Source: Phyllobacterium lublinensis (GTDB lineage: Bacteria; Pseudomonadota; Alphaproteobacteria; Rhizobiales; Rhizobiaceae). Taken from it: DNA of 64,000 nt. The position numbers and the translations under genes are program-made. The notes under the pieces were generated by a model, which worked only from the letters and a program-made list of their open reading frames with translations, made no database searches and was not told the DNA's origin. Where the stretch lies: the NCBI RefSeq assembly GCF_020164435.1, contig NZ_JAIUDQ010000004.1:62001-126000 (forward strand), written 5' to 3'. Positions 46,183 through 55,686 of the stretch are shown one piece after another. Numbering within the stretch: position 1 is the stretch's first letter; every line of letters begins with the position of its first letter.

Positions 46183-46913
46183 TGACGCAACCACAAGCCC
46201 TTCTCAGCATCGAGAATGTCGAGACCTATTACGGTAACATTCGTGCGCTGAGCGGCGTTACCGTACACGCAAATCCAGGCGAGATCGTCACATTGATCGG
46301 TGCCAATGGCGCCGGCAAATCAACGCTGATGATGACGATCTTCGGCATGCCACGTGCGCGGACCGGACGGATCATTTTCGACGGCAAAGACATCACCAAA
46401 ATGCCGACGCATGAAATCGCGCGTTTGCGCATCGCCCAGTCGCCCGAAGGCCGCAGGATTTTCCCGCGCATGACCGTGCAGGAAAACCTGCAGATGGGTG
46501 CGAGCCTCGATAATCTTCAGTTCTTTGACGAAGATGCGCGTATGGTGTTTGACCTGTTTCCTCGATTGAAGGAACGCATCAATCAGCGTGGCGGCACGCT
46601 GTCCGGTGGCGAACAGCAGATGCTGGCAATCGGTCGCGCACTTATGGCGCGTCCGCGCCTGTTGCTGCTCGACGAACCATCGCTCGGCCTTGCCCCCCTG
46701 ATCATCAAGCACATCTTCGAGGCGATCAGGGAACTGAACAAGAATACCGGATTGACGGTATTTCTGGTCGAGCAGAACGCTTTCGGAGCGCTCAAGCTTG
46801 CTGACCGCGGCTATGTGATGGTGAATGGAATCGTGAAAATGAGCGGTTCGAGCGCGGATCTTCTTGCCAACCCCGAAGTGCGGGCCGCCTATCTTGAAGG
46901 TGGACGTCACTAA
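46182..46913 (+). CDS. livF: Branched-chain amino-acid ABC transporter ATPase LivF
   Basis: Second ATPase, 243 residues, of normal size. Walker A LIGANGAGKST (about residue 40), AQSPEGRRIFPRMTVQENL (LivF hallmark), signature LSGGEQQMLAIGRAL, Walker B LLLLDEPSLGLAP. The ATG overlaps the livG stop (TAATG). It powers import together with LivG. Confidence 0.96.
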   Translation: MTQPQALLSIENVETYYGNIRALSGVTVHANPGEIVTLIGANGAGKSTLMMTIFGMPRARTGRIIFDGKDITKMPTHEIARLRIAQSPEGRRIFPRMTVQENLQMGASLDNLQFFDEDARMVFDLFPRLKERINQRGGTLSGGEQQMLAIGRALMARPRLLLLDEPSLGLAPLIIKHIFEAIRELNKNTGLTVFLVEQNAFGALKLADRGYVMVNGIVKMSGSSADLLANPEVRAAYLEGGRH

Positions 46914-46965
46914 TCAGGCAAGGTGCCTTCCAAAGGTCCGGTAAAGCCTCAAGGAGAATATTGCC

Positions 46966-47319
46966 ATGCAAGGCATACTATACGAAGAACCCTCGGTCTG
47001 GCTGTTCCTGCTGGTGACCTGCATCATGGGTGGATGGGCCGCCTGGATGACCGGTCGCGCATGCGCGAAGACCTGGCGGCCAATCCCGATCCTGGTGTTC
47101 TACATGCTGCTGCTCGGCGTTGCCGTCCGTTTCATCCACTTCGCGCTTTTTCAGGGCACGATGCTGACGCTCCACTACTACATCGTGGATACAATCGTGC
47201 TCGTCATTATCGGTACTCTGGGGTACCGCTACACCCGAACCAACCAGATGGTGCGGCAATATCATTGGCTTTATGAAAAAGTTTCCCCTTTCTCCTGGAA
47301 GGAAAGAACGAGAGCCTAA
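46966..47319 (+). CDS. DUF6867 family small membrane protein
   Basis: Inner-membrane protein of 117 residues with three hydrophobic segments (about 12-30, 43-62, 72-88) and a basic tail. It shows PSVWLFLLVTCIMGGWAAWMTGRACAKTWRP and HYYIVDTIVLVIIGTLGYRYTRTNQMVRQY-like sequence. I recall this uncharacterised family beside liv genes in Rhizobiales. It lies 52 bases after livF with AAGGAG upstream. It may be an accessory subunit of the importer, but no function is known. Confidence 0.8.
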   Translation: MQGILYEEPSVWLFLLVTCIMGGWAAWMTGRACAKTWRPIPILVFYMLLLGVAVRFIHFALFQGTMLTLHYYIVDTIVLVIIGTLGYRYTRTNQMVRQYHWLYEKVSPFSWKERTRA

Positions 47320-47446
47320 TCAATCTCGCTGGTGCGAAATGAATCAGCGTGACAACCGCCGGGAAATCGGCAAATGTGCACTTCAAGCGATGAAAAGGGT
47401 CATCGCGAGGGGTTTGGTAAGTACCTAAGAAAATGGGAGTTTTCAA

Positions 47447-48562
47447 ATGAAGAAGTCACTGTTTTCGGGCGTTGCATTTGCTGCAATGCTCGCTTTGAGC
47501 GGTCATGCCTATGCTGATCTTCTGATCGGCGTTGGTGGTCCGTTGACTGGCCCGAATGCCGCTTTCGGTGCACAGCTGCAGAAGGGCGCAGAAGCCGCGA
47601 TTGCAGAGATCAATGCTGCGGGTGGCATCAATGGCGAGCAGGTCAAGCTTTCGCTCGGCGATGACGTTTCCGATCCAAAGCAGGGTATTTCCGTTGCCAA
47701 CAAGTTCGTTGCTGACGGCGTGAAATTCGTAATCGGTCACTTCAACTCCGGCGTTTCTATTCCGGCGTCGGAAGTCTATGCCGAAAACGGCATCCTTGAG
47801 ATTACTCCTGCGGCAACGAATCCGGTCTTCACCGAGCGTGGCCTTTGGAACACATTCCGCACGTGCGGTCGTGACGACCAGCAGGGTGTGGTAGCCGGCA
47901 CTTACATTGCCGACAAGTTCAAGGACGCCAAGATTGCCGTCGTGCATGACAAGACGCCTTACGGCCAGGGTCTGGCTGACGAAACCAAGAAGACCTTGAA
48001 TGCCAAGGGCGTCAAGGAAGCCATGTACGAAGGCGTGAACGTCGGCGACAAGGACTTCTCCGCCCTGATCGCCAAGGCTAAGGAAGCCGGCGTTACGGTT
48101 CTCTATTGGGGTGGTCTGCACACTGAAGCCGGTCTGATCATTCGTCAGCTCGCTGACCAGGGTCTGAAAGTCACGTTCATCTCCGGCGACGGTATCGTTT
48201 CAAACGAACTTGCTTCGATTGCCGGCGATGCTGTAGCAGGCACGCTCAACACCTTCGGTCCGGATCCCAGCAAGAACCCAGCCAACAAGGAACTCGTTGA
48301 AAAGTTCCGTGCGCAGGGCTTCGAGCCGGAAGCCTATACGCTTTACGCCTATGCTGCAGCTCAGGTCATTGCAGACGCAGCCAAGGCTGCTGGATCGAAC
48401 GATCCCGAGACGGTTGCCAAGACGCTGAAGGAAAAGGGTCCGTTCAAGACCGTGCTTGGCGATATCGCCTATGACGAGAAGGGCGACCCGAAGCTTCCAG
48501 GCTACGTCATGTATGAGTGGAAGAAGGGCGAAGACGGCAAGTACAGCTACTTCCAGCAGTAA
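47447..48562 (+). CDS. Branched-chain amino-acid periplasmic binding protein (copy 1)
   Basis: LivK/LivJ-type receptor of 371 residues. The signal peptide is residues 1-23 ([15 protein letters not shown] to AYA). The mature protein starts [20 protein letters not shown], with [19 protein letters not shown] and [18 protein letters not shown] typical of the family. It delivers leucine, isoleucine, valine or related amino acids to LivHMGF. GGGAG precedes the ATG. A close relative follows directly. Sequence does not fix the exact ligand. Confidence 0.93.
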   Translation: MKKSLFSGVAFAAMLALSGHAYADLLIGVGGPLTGPNAAFGAQLQKGAEAAIAEINAAGGINGEQVKLSLGDDVSDPKQGISVANKFVADGVKFVIGHFNSGVSIPASEVYAENGILEITPAATNPVFTERGLWNTFRTCGRDDQQGVVAGTYIADKFKDAKIAVVHDKTPYGQGLADETKKTLNAKGVKEAMYEGVNVGDKDFSALIAKAKEAGVTVLYWGGLHTEAGLIIRQLADQGLKVTFISGDGIVSNELASIAGDAVAGTLNTFGPDPSKNPANKELVEKFRAQGFEPEAYTLYAYAAAQVIADAAKAAGSNDPETVAKTLKEKGPFKTVLGDIAYDEKGDPKLPGYVMYEWKKGEDGKYSYFQQ

Positions 48563-48582
48563 GCTTTCTGTCTAATGAATGA

Positions 48583-48611
48583 GTGGATGCCCGGCCCAGT
48601 GCTGGGCATCC
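48583..48611 (+). terminator. Stem-loop between the two binding-protein genes
   Basis: TGGATGCCCGGC (48583-48594) pairs with GCTGGGCATCCA (48600-48611), a 12-base stem with one G-T pair. With no T run after it, it may stabilise the upstream transcript rather than end it. Confidence 0.5.
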
Positions 48612-48767
48612 ACGCAATTAACTACTCCACCAATATTCCGGTAGGGTCTGGCATTGATATACAGCCAGAACAACCAGCATTTATACTGAAAACCATTTCG
48701 CCTAGGCCACTACTTTCGGCCGTAAGTTGTTCCTTTGGGATCTTCTGATACTGCCCGGCATAGGGGT

Positions 48768-48787
48768 CTGATTTTTTCTGATTTTTT
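48768..48787. repeat. Perfect tandem 10-base repeat before the second binding-protein gene
   Basis: CTGATTTTTT occurs twice in succession, ending about 6 bases before the GGAG ribosome site. Confidence 0.75.
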
Positions 48788-48803
48788 GAAAACGGAGTTT
48801 TTA

Positions 48804-49916
48804 ATGACGACGCCACGTTTTTTCGGCATGTTTACAGCAATTTTACTACTTGGCGGCCCAGCTTGTGCTGATGTGCTGGTCGGCGTTGGTGCTCCTTTGA
48901 CTGGCCCGAATGCCGCAATGGGTGCTCAGATCAAACGCGGAGCAGAGGCGGCAGCAAATGCTGTCAATGCCGAAGGCGGTATCAATGGCGAGAAGATCGA
49001 ACTCGTCTTCGGCGACGATGTTTCCGATCCCAAGCAGGGCATCTCAGTTGCGAACAAGTTCGTCGCAGACGGAGTGAAGATCGTTGTCGGTCACTACAAT
49101 TCCGGCGTGTCGATACCGGCATCGGAAGTGTATGCGGAGAACGGTGTTCTGCAGGTAACCCCAGCCTCGACAAATCCGAAATACACCGAGCGCGGACTTT
49201 GGAACACCTTTCGAACCTGTGGCCGCGACGACCAGCAGGGCAAGGTTGCGGGGGCGTATATCGCCGAGCATTTCAAAGACGCAAGGATCGCCATCGTCAA
49301 TGACAAGACACCGTATGGCCAGGGACTCGCCGACGAAACCAAGAAGGCACTCAACGCAAGGGGCATCACCGTGGTGCTCAACGAAGGCGTCCACACCGGC
49401 GACAAGGACTTCTCTGCGCTGATCAGCAAGGTGAAGGAGGCGGGTATCACCGTGTTCTATTGGGGCGGCGTGCACACGGAAGCCGGCCTGATCATGCGCC
49501 AGTTGGCAGACCAGGGGCTCAAGGTACAATTTATTTCAGGCGCGGCGATCGTTTCGAATGAGTTGGCCTCGATCGCGGGCGATGCAGTTGTCGGAACACT
49601 GAACACGTTTGGCCCAGACCCGCGCAACAACCCGCAAAACAAGCAACTGATCGAGAAATTCAGGGCTGATGGTTTTGAGCCGGAAGCATTCACGCTGTAT
49701 GCCTATGGTGCGCTGCAGGCTATTGCAGCGGCCGCGAATGCGGTAAAGACCAACGATCCGGAGCTGATTGGCAAATCGTTGAAGGAATCGGGACCTTTCG
49801 AGACGGTGCTGGGTGATCTGGCATTTGATGAAAAGGGTGATCCCAAGTTCCCGGGCTATGTGATGTATGAGTGGAAAAAGGACGCCGACGGCAAGATCGG
49901 TTATTTCCAGCAGTAA
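48804..49916 (+). CDS. Branched-chain amino-acid periplasmic binding protein (copy 2)
   Basis: Paralogue of the gene just upstream, 370 residues, alike along its whole length (for example [57 protein letters not shown]). It has its own signal peptide ([22 protein letters not shown]). Differences concentrate in the first domain and the ligand-facing loops, as expected for divergence of specificity after tandem duplication. GGAG precedes the ATG at 48804; the frame open to 48735 is not a signal peptide. It may widen the substrate range of LivHMGF. Confidence 0.93.
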   Translation: MTTPRFFGMFTAILLLGGPACADVLVGVGAPLTGPNAAMGAQIKRGAEAAANAVNAEGGINGEKIELVFGDDVSDPKQGISVANKFVADGVKIVVGHYNSGVSIPASEVYAENGVLQVTPASTNPKYTERGLWNTFRTCGRDDQQGKVAGAYIAEHFKDARIAIVNDKTPYGQGLADETKKALNARGITVVLNEGVHTGDKDFSALISKVKEAGITVFYWGGVHTEAGLIMRQLADQGLKVQFISGAAIVSNELASIAGDAVVGTLNTFGPDPRNNPQNKQLIEKFRADGFEPEAFTLYAYGALQAIAAAANAVKTNDPELIGKSLKESGPFETVLGDLAFDEKGDPKFPGYVMYEWKKDADGKIGYFQQ

Positions 49917-49934
49917 GTTCTTTGCCTGAGCCAC

Positions 49935-49973
49935 ACTGCAAAAAGCCTGGTGTCATACTGGGCATTTTGCAGT
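49935..49973 (+). terminator. Hairpin after the second binding-protein gene
   Basis: ACTGCAAAA (49935-49943) and TTTTGCAGT (49965-49973) form a perfect 9-base inverted repeat with a 21-base loop, 19 bases after the stop. Confidence 0.5.
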
Positions 49974-50083
49974 TGGACATTTCTCTCTCTTGTGCTCAAT
50001 ATGCATTGTTTGCACTGCAGCAATCTGTAGCCAGATAATTGCAGGGCGCATTTTTTGATGCTTTTTTGCCCGGAGTTTTTGCC

Positions 50084-53000
50084 TTGCCTATCAAGAAAAT
50101 CCTCGTCGCCAACCGATCGGAAATCGCCATCCGTGTGTTTCGGGCCGCCAATGAGCTCGGCATGAAAACAGTGGCGATATGGGCGGAAGAGGATAAACTT
50201 GCGTTGCACCGGTTCAAGGCGGACGAATCCTACCAGGTGGGACGAGGCCCGCATCTCGCCAAGGATATGGGGCCGATCGAAAGCTACCTTTCGATAGAGG
50301 AAATCATTCGCGTCGCCAAACTGTCAGGCGCAGATGCCATCCACCCTGGATACGGCCTACTATCAGAAAGCCCGGAATTTGCCGAGGCTTGCGGTGAAGT
50401 CGGGATAATCTTCATTGGTCCCAAGCCCGAAACGATGCGCCGCCTTGGCAACAAGGTGGCGGCGCGCAATCTTGCCATCGAGATTGGCGTGCCAGTCGTT
50501 CCGGCGACGGACCCGCTTCCCGATGACTTGGAAGAGGTCAAGCGCCTTGCCGAAGGGATCGGCTATCCGGTGATGCTGAAAGCCTCCTGGGGCGGCGGCG
50601 GACGCGGCATGCGCGCCATCTTCAAGCCGGAGGATATTGCCCGCGAGGTGACCGAGGGGAAACGTGAGGCCAAGGCCGCCTTCGGCAAGGATGAGGTGTA
50701 TCTGGAAAAGCTGGTCCAACGTGCGCGCCACGTGGAAGTACAGATTCTTGGTGATACGCACGGCAATGCGGTGCATTTGTTCGAGCGCGATTGTTCGATC
50801 CAGCGACGCAACCAGAAAGTGGTGGAACGCGCTCCAGCTCCGTATCTCAATGAGGCACAACGCAAGGAGATCGCGGATTATGGTCTGAAGATCGCCAAGG
50901 CAACCGACTATATCGGGGCTGGCACGATCGAGTTCCTGATGGATGCAGATTCCGGCGAATTCTATTTCATTGAGGTCAATCCGCGTATCCAGGTTGAGCA
51001 CACGGTCACGGAAGAAGTCACGGGAATTGACATCGTCAAGGCACAGATACGCATCCTTGAAGGCGCAGCGATCGGGACGCCAGCGTCGGGTGTCCCTGCA
51101 CAGAACGATATCAAGCTGAACGGCCACGCGTTGCAATGCCGTATTACCACCGAAGACCCGGAACAGAATTTCATCCCGGATTACGGTCGCATCACCGCCT
51201 ATCGCGGGGCAACCGGTTTCGGCATAAGGCTTGATGGCGGAACGGCCTATTCGGGGGCCGTGATTACGCGTTTTTATGATCCTCTGCTGGAAAAGATAAC
51301 GGCTTGGTCGCCAACGGCTGAAGAGACCATCCACCGGATGCACCGGGCGTTGCGCGAGTTCCGTATTCGTGGTGTGGCCACGAACCTCACATTCCTGGAA
51401 GCAATCATCACGCATCCAAAGTTCACGGATAATTCCTATACGACCAAGTTCATCGACACGACGCCGGAACTGTTTGAACAGGTCAAGCGCCAGGATCGTG
51501 CTACCAAACTTCTCACCTATCTGGCCGACGTGACTGTCAACGGCCACCCGGAAACCAAGGGCCGTGCTTCGCCGCCCAAGGAAGCAGCTCTGCCGCGTGT
51601 ACCTTTTATTGAATCTCCGATTCCAGATGGAACCAAGCAGCTTCTGGATCAACTCGGTCCGGCGAAGTTTGCGGCTTGGATGCGCAACGAGAAACGCGTC
51701 CTGTTCACCGATACTACGATGCGCGATGGTCATCAGTCGCTACTGGCGACCCGCATGCGCACATACGATATTGCAAGGGTAGCCGGTACGTATGCCCGCG
51801 CCCTGCCGCAGCTCTTTTCGCTGGAATGCTGGGGCGGCGCGACTTTCGATGTGGCCATGCGCTTCCTGACAGAAGATCCTTGGGAGCGTCTTGCAGAAGT
51901 CCGTGAACAAGCCCCGAACATATTGCTGCAGATGCTGCTTCGCGGCGCCAACGGTGTGGGCTACAAGAGTTATCCCGACAATGTCGTGAAATATTTCGTC
52001 AGCCAGGCAGCGCGTGGCGGCATCGATGTTTTTCGTGTGTTCGACAGTCTCAACTGGGTCGAGAACATGCGCGTCACGATGGATGCAGTTGTCGAGGAGA
52101 ACAAGCTTTGCGAAGCTGCAATCTGCTACACCGGCGACATATTGAACTCGGCCCGGCCGAAATATGACCTGAAATACTACGTTGATCTTGCCCAGCAGGT
52201 GGAGAAGGCCGGCGCCCACATTATCGCGGTCAAGGATATGGCAGGTCTGTTGAAGCCGGGTGCGGCCAAGGTCCTGTTCAAGGCGCTGCGCGAAGCGACC
52301 GACTTGCCGTTGCATTTCCATACGCATGATACCTCAGGCATTGCCGCAGCGACTGTGCTTACTGCCGTGGAAGCGGGTGTCGACGTTGTCGACGCGGCGA
52401 TGGACGCTCTGTCTGGAAATACATCCCAGCCGTGTCTCGGATCGATTGTCGAAGCACTGAAGGGTACGGACCGTGATCCAGGACTCGATCCGGAATGGAT
52501 CCGCCGCATCTCCTTCTATTGGGAAGCGGTTCGCACACAATATGCCGCCTTTGAAAGCGATCTGAAGGGGCCGGCATCCGAGGTCTATCTGCACGAGATG
52601 CCCGGTGGGCAGTTTACCAATCTGAAGGAGCAGGCGCGCTCCCTTGGCCTTGAAACGCGCTGGCATGAAGTCGCGCAGGCCTATGCGGATGTCAATCAGA
52701 TGTTTGGTGATATCGTCAAGGTGACGCCATCTTCCAAGGTTGTGGGTGATATGGCTCTGATGATGGTGAGCCAGGACCTTTCGGTTGCGGATGTGAAAAA
52801 CCCGGGCAAAGACATCGCGTTCCCGGACTCTGTCGTTTCAATGATGCGGGGGGATCTCGGACAGCCGCCGAAAGGCTGGCCAAAAGATATCCAGAAAAAG
52901 GTTTTGAAGGACGAGAAGCCCTTCACCGAACGCCCCGGTGCCTTGCTGCCGCCGGCGGATCTCAACGCCGAACGCAAGGAGGCGGAGAGCAAGCTGGAGC

Positions 53001-53542
53001 GCAAGATCAACGACCAGGAGTTTGCCTCCTACCTCATGTACCCCAAGGTCTTTACCGATTTCGCCGTCACACATAATACCTATGGTCCGACCAGTGTGCT
53101 GCCGACGCATGTTTATTTTTATGGACTCGAGCAGGAAGAGGAAGTTTTCCTCGACATTGAGCGCGGTAAAACTCTCGTTGTGCGTAACCAAGCCGTGGGT
53201 GAGGCCGACGAGAAGGGCATGCGGACAGTGTTCTTCGAGATGAATGGTCAGCCTCGGCGTGTGAAAGTTCCCGACCGGTTGCGTGCGGGCAGTGGATCGG
53301 GCATCCGCCGCAAGGCGGAACTCGGCAATGACAAGCATGTTGGCGCCCCCATGCCGGGCATTGTTTCTACCGTTGGTATTTCGGTTGGACAGAAACTGAA
53401 TGCAGGCGATGTGCTGTTATCCATAGAAGCAATGAAAATGGAGACAGCGCTGCGCGCAGAACGGGACGGGACAATTGCCGAAGTGCTCGTCCGCGCCGGC
53501 GACCAGATCGACGCCAAGGATCTGCTGATCGTTTACGAATAA
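50084..53542 (+). CDS. pyc: Pyruvate carboxylase
   Basis: Biotin enzyme making oxaloacetate from pyruvate, bicarbonate and ATP. It has 1152 residues, the length of the Rhizobium etli enzyme. Biotin carboxylase (about 1-455): KKILVANRSEIAIRVFRAA, KASWGGGGRGMR, EVNPRIQVEHTVTE. Carboxyltransferase (about 530-810): LFTDTTMRDGHQSLLATRMR, FHTHDTSGIAAAT. The biotin lysine is in IEAMKMETAL near residue 1118. The start is a TTG at 50084 with GGAG upstream, which gives the usual MPIKKILVAN N-terminus; the frame to 50039 adds unrelated residues. It stands alone, ending at a terminator. Confidence 0.97.
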   Translation: MPIKKILVANRSEIAIRVFRAANELGMKTVAIWAEEDKLALHRFKADESYQVGRGPHLAKDMGPIESYLSIEEIIRVAKLSGADAIHPGYGLLSESPEFAEACGEVGIIFIGPKPETMRRLGNKVAARNLAIEIGVPVVPATDPLPDDLEEVKRLAEGIGYPVMLKASWGGGGRGMRAIFKPEDIAREVTEGKREAKAAFGKDEVYLEKLVQRARHVEVQILGDTHGNAVHLFERDCSIQRRNQKVVERAPAPYLNEAQRKEIADYGLKIAKATDYIGAGTIEFLMDADSGEFYFIEVNPRIQVEHTVTEEVTGIDIVKAQIRILEGAAIGTPASGVPAQNDIKLNGHALQCRITTEDPEQNFIPDYGRITAYRGATGFGIRLDGGTAYSGAVITRFYDPLLEKITAWSPTAEETIHRMHRALREFRIRGVATNLTFLEAIITHPKFTDNSYTTKFIDTTPELFEQVKRQDRATKLLTYLADVTVNGHPETKGRASPPKEAALPRVPFIESPIPDGTKQLLDQLGPAKFAAWMRNEKRVLFTDTTMRDGHQSLLATRMRTYDIARVAGTYARALPQLFSLECWGGATFDVAMRFLTEDPWERLAEVREQAPNILLQMLLRGANGVGYKSYPDNVVKYFVSQAARGGIDVFRVFDSLNWVENMRVTMDAVVEENKLCEAAICYTGDILNSARPKYDLKYYVDLAQQVEKAGAHIIAVKDMAGLLKPGAAKVLFKALREATDLPLHFHTHDTSGIAAATVLTAVEAGVDVVDAAMDALSGNTSQPCLGSIVEALKGTDRDPGLDPEWIRRISFYWEAVRTQYAAFESDLKGPASEVYLHEMPGGQFTNLKEQARSLGLETRWHEVAQAYADVNQMFGDIVKVTPSSKVVGDMALMMVSQDLSVADVKNPGKDIAFPDSVVSMMRGDLGQPPKGWPKDIQKKVLKDEKPFTERPGALLPPADLNAERKEAESKLERKINDQEFASYLMYPKVFTDFAVTHNTYGPTSVLPTHVYFYGLEQEEEVFLDIERGKTLVVRNQAVGEADEKGMRTVFFEMNGQPRRVKVPDRLRAGSGSGIRRKAELGNDKHVGAPMPGIVSTVGISVGQKLNAGDVLLSIEAMKMETALRAERDGTIAEVLVRAGDQIDAKDLLIVYE

Positions 53543-53566
53543 TCCAAACGCGTCCAGTCGTTCCGC

Positions 53567-53587
53567 GAAGCCCCCATTGGGGGCTTC
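53567..53587 (+). terminator. Terminator after pyc
   Basis: GAAGCCCCC (53567-53575) and GGGGGCTTC (53579-53587), loop ATT, followed by TTGCATTTC. Confidence 0.8.
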
Positions 53588-53635
53588 TTGCATTTCTGAT
53601 GGTAATGCCGATTCATGCACTAGTGCGCATTTGAT

Positions 53636-53665
53636 ATTGCCGATATCGGCAATTCGGATTATATT
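53636..53665 (+). promoter_or_regulatory. Perfect 18-base palindrome inside the deoR promoter
   Basis: ATTGCCGATATCGGCAAT (53636-53653) is perfectly symmetric. TTGCCG within it (53637-53642) and TATATT (53660-53665), 17 bases apart, form a promoter. The palindrome covers the -35 box, so binding of the encoded DeoR protein would shut the gene off. Confidence 0.65.
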
Positions 53666-53688
53666 GGTCGAATGGAGGATTATTCGCA

Positions 53689-54462
53689 GTGCTAAAGGAC
53701 CTGTCGCCAGATGAGCGTAAAGGCTTGCTTCTGAAGCGGATCAATGAAGCAGGCCGTGTTCTGGCAAATGTGGTTGCGTCCGAGTTCGGCGTGTCGGAGG
53801 ATTCGATTCGCCGGGATCTGAGGGAACTGGCCGAGCAGGGTCTTGTCCAGCGGTTCCATGGCGGCGCAGCGAGAAGCCGATCGGGTCCACGGAGTTTCCA
53901 GCAGCGCGCGCGCGATGATACTGCTGGAAAGAGGGCCATTGCTAGTGCAGCTGCTGCTCGTATCCCTGCCAATGCAACGATGCTGCTGGATTCAAGCACG
54001 ACAGTTCTGGAATTTGTCCGCGCGCTGCCTGCAGGTCTTCAGACCTGCATCATAACCGGTTCTCCCGACATCGCCACTGCGGCGCTCGACCATCCGTATT
54101 GTGAGGTCATCCTCCTCGGGGGAAGCCTCAACCGGATGACGCGTAGCACTATCGGGCAGTCCACGCTGGCCGAAGTGCAATCAATGCGGATCGACTATTG
54201 TGTACTTGGTGCCTGTGCCGTCGACGAGACTTTGATGCTGCGTGCGGAAAACTACGACGATGCACGCATGAAGCTCGCATTTATCCAGGCCTCAAACCAG
54301 GTCATGCTTCTGGCAACCAGCGACAAACTGGTTAAACAAGGCCCCTTTGCAATCGCTCCAATATCTATCATAGCCACCCTTGTCACAAACAGGATTGCCA
54401 ACCAGGCAATTCTCGAGCGGATAAGTGAAGTCGGTGTCGAGGTGATCGTCGCGGACGATTAG
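53689..54462 (+). CDS. DeoR/GlpR-family transcriptional regulator
   Basis: Repressor of 257 residues. The helix-turn-helix (15-60) contains VASEFGVSEDSIRRDLRELAEQGLVQRFHGGA, the DeoR signature. The sugar-phosphate-sensing domain follows (about 80-240, MLLDSSTTVLEFVRALP, VILLGGSLN). The start is GTG at 53689 with GGAGG upstream. It is followed by an MFS transporter on the same strand, its likely target. The effector is probably a sugar phosphate, as in the family. Confidence 0.9.
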   Translation: MLKDLSPDERKGLLLKRINEAGRVLANVVASEFGVSEDSIRRDLRELAEQGLVQRFHGGAARSRSGPRSFQQRARDDTAGKRAIASAAAARIPANATMLLDSSTTVLEFVRALPAGLQTCIITGSPDIATAALDHPYCEVILLGGSLNRMTRSTIGQSTLAEVQSMRIDYCVLGACAVDETLMLRAENYDDARMKLAFIQASNQVMLLATSDKLVKQGPFAIAPISIIATLVTNRIANQAILERISEVGVEVIVADD

Positions 54463-54470
54463 AAGTCTTT

Positions 54471-54501
54471 ATTCTCCGGCTAATCTTTGATTATCCGGCT
54501 A
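54471..54501. repeat. Direct repeat, 19-base spacing, before the MFS gene
   Basis: ATTCTCCGGCTA (54471-54482) and ATTATCCGGCTA (54490-54501), 11 of 12 bases identical and 19 bases apart, about two helical turns. Placed between deoR and the transporter start, they could be activator or repressor half-sites. Confidence 0.45.
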
Positions 54502-54519
54502 TACCTGAATGGTGATCAC

Positions 54520-55686
54520 ATGGATGCTTCTGTCTACGTCAGAAAAGCTGTTTACGGTCGATGGGCTGTTGCCTGCGCGTTCTTCTTCAACGGCTTCCTC
54601 GTTGGAAGCTGGGCACCCCAGATTCCTGTGTTCATGACCCGGCTTGGTATCTCCGAATTCACGCTTGGCCTGATGATCCTCGTCTTTGGTGTGGGCGCGC
54701 TGGCGTCCATGCCATGGTGCGGCTATCTCATTGGGCGGTTTGGATCGCGCGCAGTGGTAAACAGCTTTGCCGTATTCTGCTCGTTCTCACTGTTGCTGGT
54801 TGCGCTTGCACCCAATGTAATGACGGCCGCGCCAGCCTTGTTCCTCTTCGGCGCCGTCATTGGCGGTATGGATGTGGCGATGAACGCCAATGCCGTCGAG
54901 GTCGAGAAGAAATTGTCCCGCGCGGTCATGTCGTCATCGCACGGCTTCTGGAGTCTTGGTGGTTTCGCCGGAGGCGGCTTGGGGGGCATTCTCATTGAAG
55001 CCCATGGTCACCTCGTCCATGCCATCGTCGTTACGCTCATTGCGATCGCACTTGGTCTCGTCGCATTTCGCTTCCTGATAACGGAAGAAACACCCATTTT
55101 GCACGAGAAGCAGAAATTGGTGTTCCCCACCAATCCGCTGATCTATCTCATCGGATTGATGGCCCTTTTTTCAATGGTCCCGGAAGGGTCCGTGCTCGAT
55201 TGGGCCGCACTTTATCTACGGCAGGAACGCGGTGCGGACATCGCGACCGCTGGTTTCGCCTTTGCAGCGTTCTCCGGCACCATGGCCGTCATGCGCTTTC
55301 TTGGGGACAGCGTGCGTGATCGCTTCGGAGCAGTTAACACTTTGCGCGTTTCGGCGCTGATTGGGGCAGCTGGCATGCTGGTCGCAAGTCTCGCACCAAC
55401 GTCCTTTATTGCGATCCTTGCCTTTGCATTTTCCGGCCTTGGCATTGCCAATATGGTCCCCATTGCCTTTTCGGCAGCGGGCAATCAGGAAGGGACATCC
55501 TCAGGCGTCGCACTGAGCATGGTGACTTTGATGGGTTACTCAGGAATACTGGTGGCACCATCGGCGATCGGGTTCGTTGGCGGCAAGACAGGATTTGGCC
55601 CGGTCTACATGGTTCTTGCCGCACTGCTCGTCATCGTCTTCCTGATGGCCAACCTGGCATCCAGTGCCGACAGGAAGCAACCCTAG
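54520..55686 (+). CDS. MFS transporter
   Basis: Major-facilitator protein of 388 residues with about 12 hydrophobic helices. It resembles the YbjJ-like sugar or nucleoside exporter group: FFNGFLVGSWAPQIPVFM, LILVFGVGALASMPWCGYLIGRFGSR (MFS motif A region), MDVAMNANAVEVEK, EGSVLDWAALYLRQERG. The ATG at 54520 has GGTGA upstream; an in-frame start at 54487 adds no recognised sequence. Its partner regulator suggests a carbohydrate substrate. Its TAG stop shares a CTAG with the patatin gene. Confidence 0.87.
   Translation: MDASVYVRKAVYGRWAVACAFFFNGFLVGSWAPQIPVFMTRLGISEFTLGLMILVFGVGALASMPWCGYLIGRFGSRAVVNSFAVFCSFSLLLVALAPNVMTAAPALFLFGAVIGGMDVAMNANAVEVEKKLSRAVMSSSHGFWSLGGFAGGGLGGILIEAHGHLVHAIVVTLIAIALGLVAFRFLITEETPILHEKQKLVFPTNPLIYLIGLMALFSMVPEGSVLDWAALYLRQERGADIATAGFAFAAFSGTMAVMRFLGDSVRDRFGAVNTLRVSALIGAAGMLVASLAPTSFIAILAFAFSGLGIANMVPIAFSAAGNQEGTSSGVALSMVTLMGYSGILVAPSAIGFVGGKTGFGPVYMVLAALLVIVFLMANLASSADRKQP

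Noticed and set aside
50363..51733. Minus-strand open frame of 456 codons inside pyc
   Set aside because: Antisense to the conserved biotin carboxylase domain; no recognisable motif.
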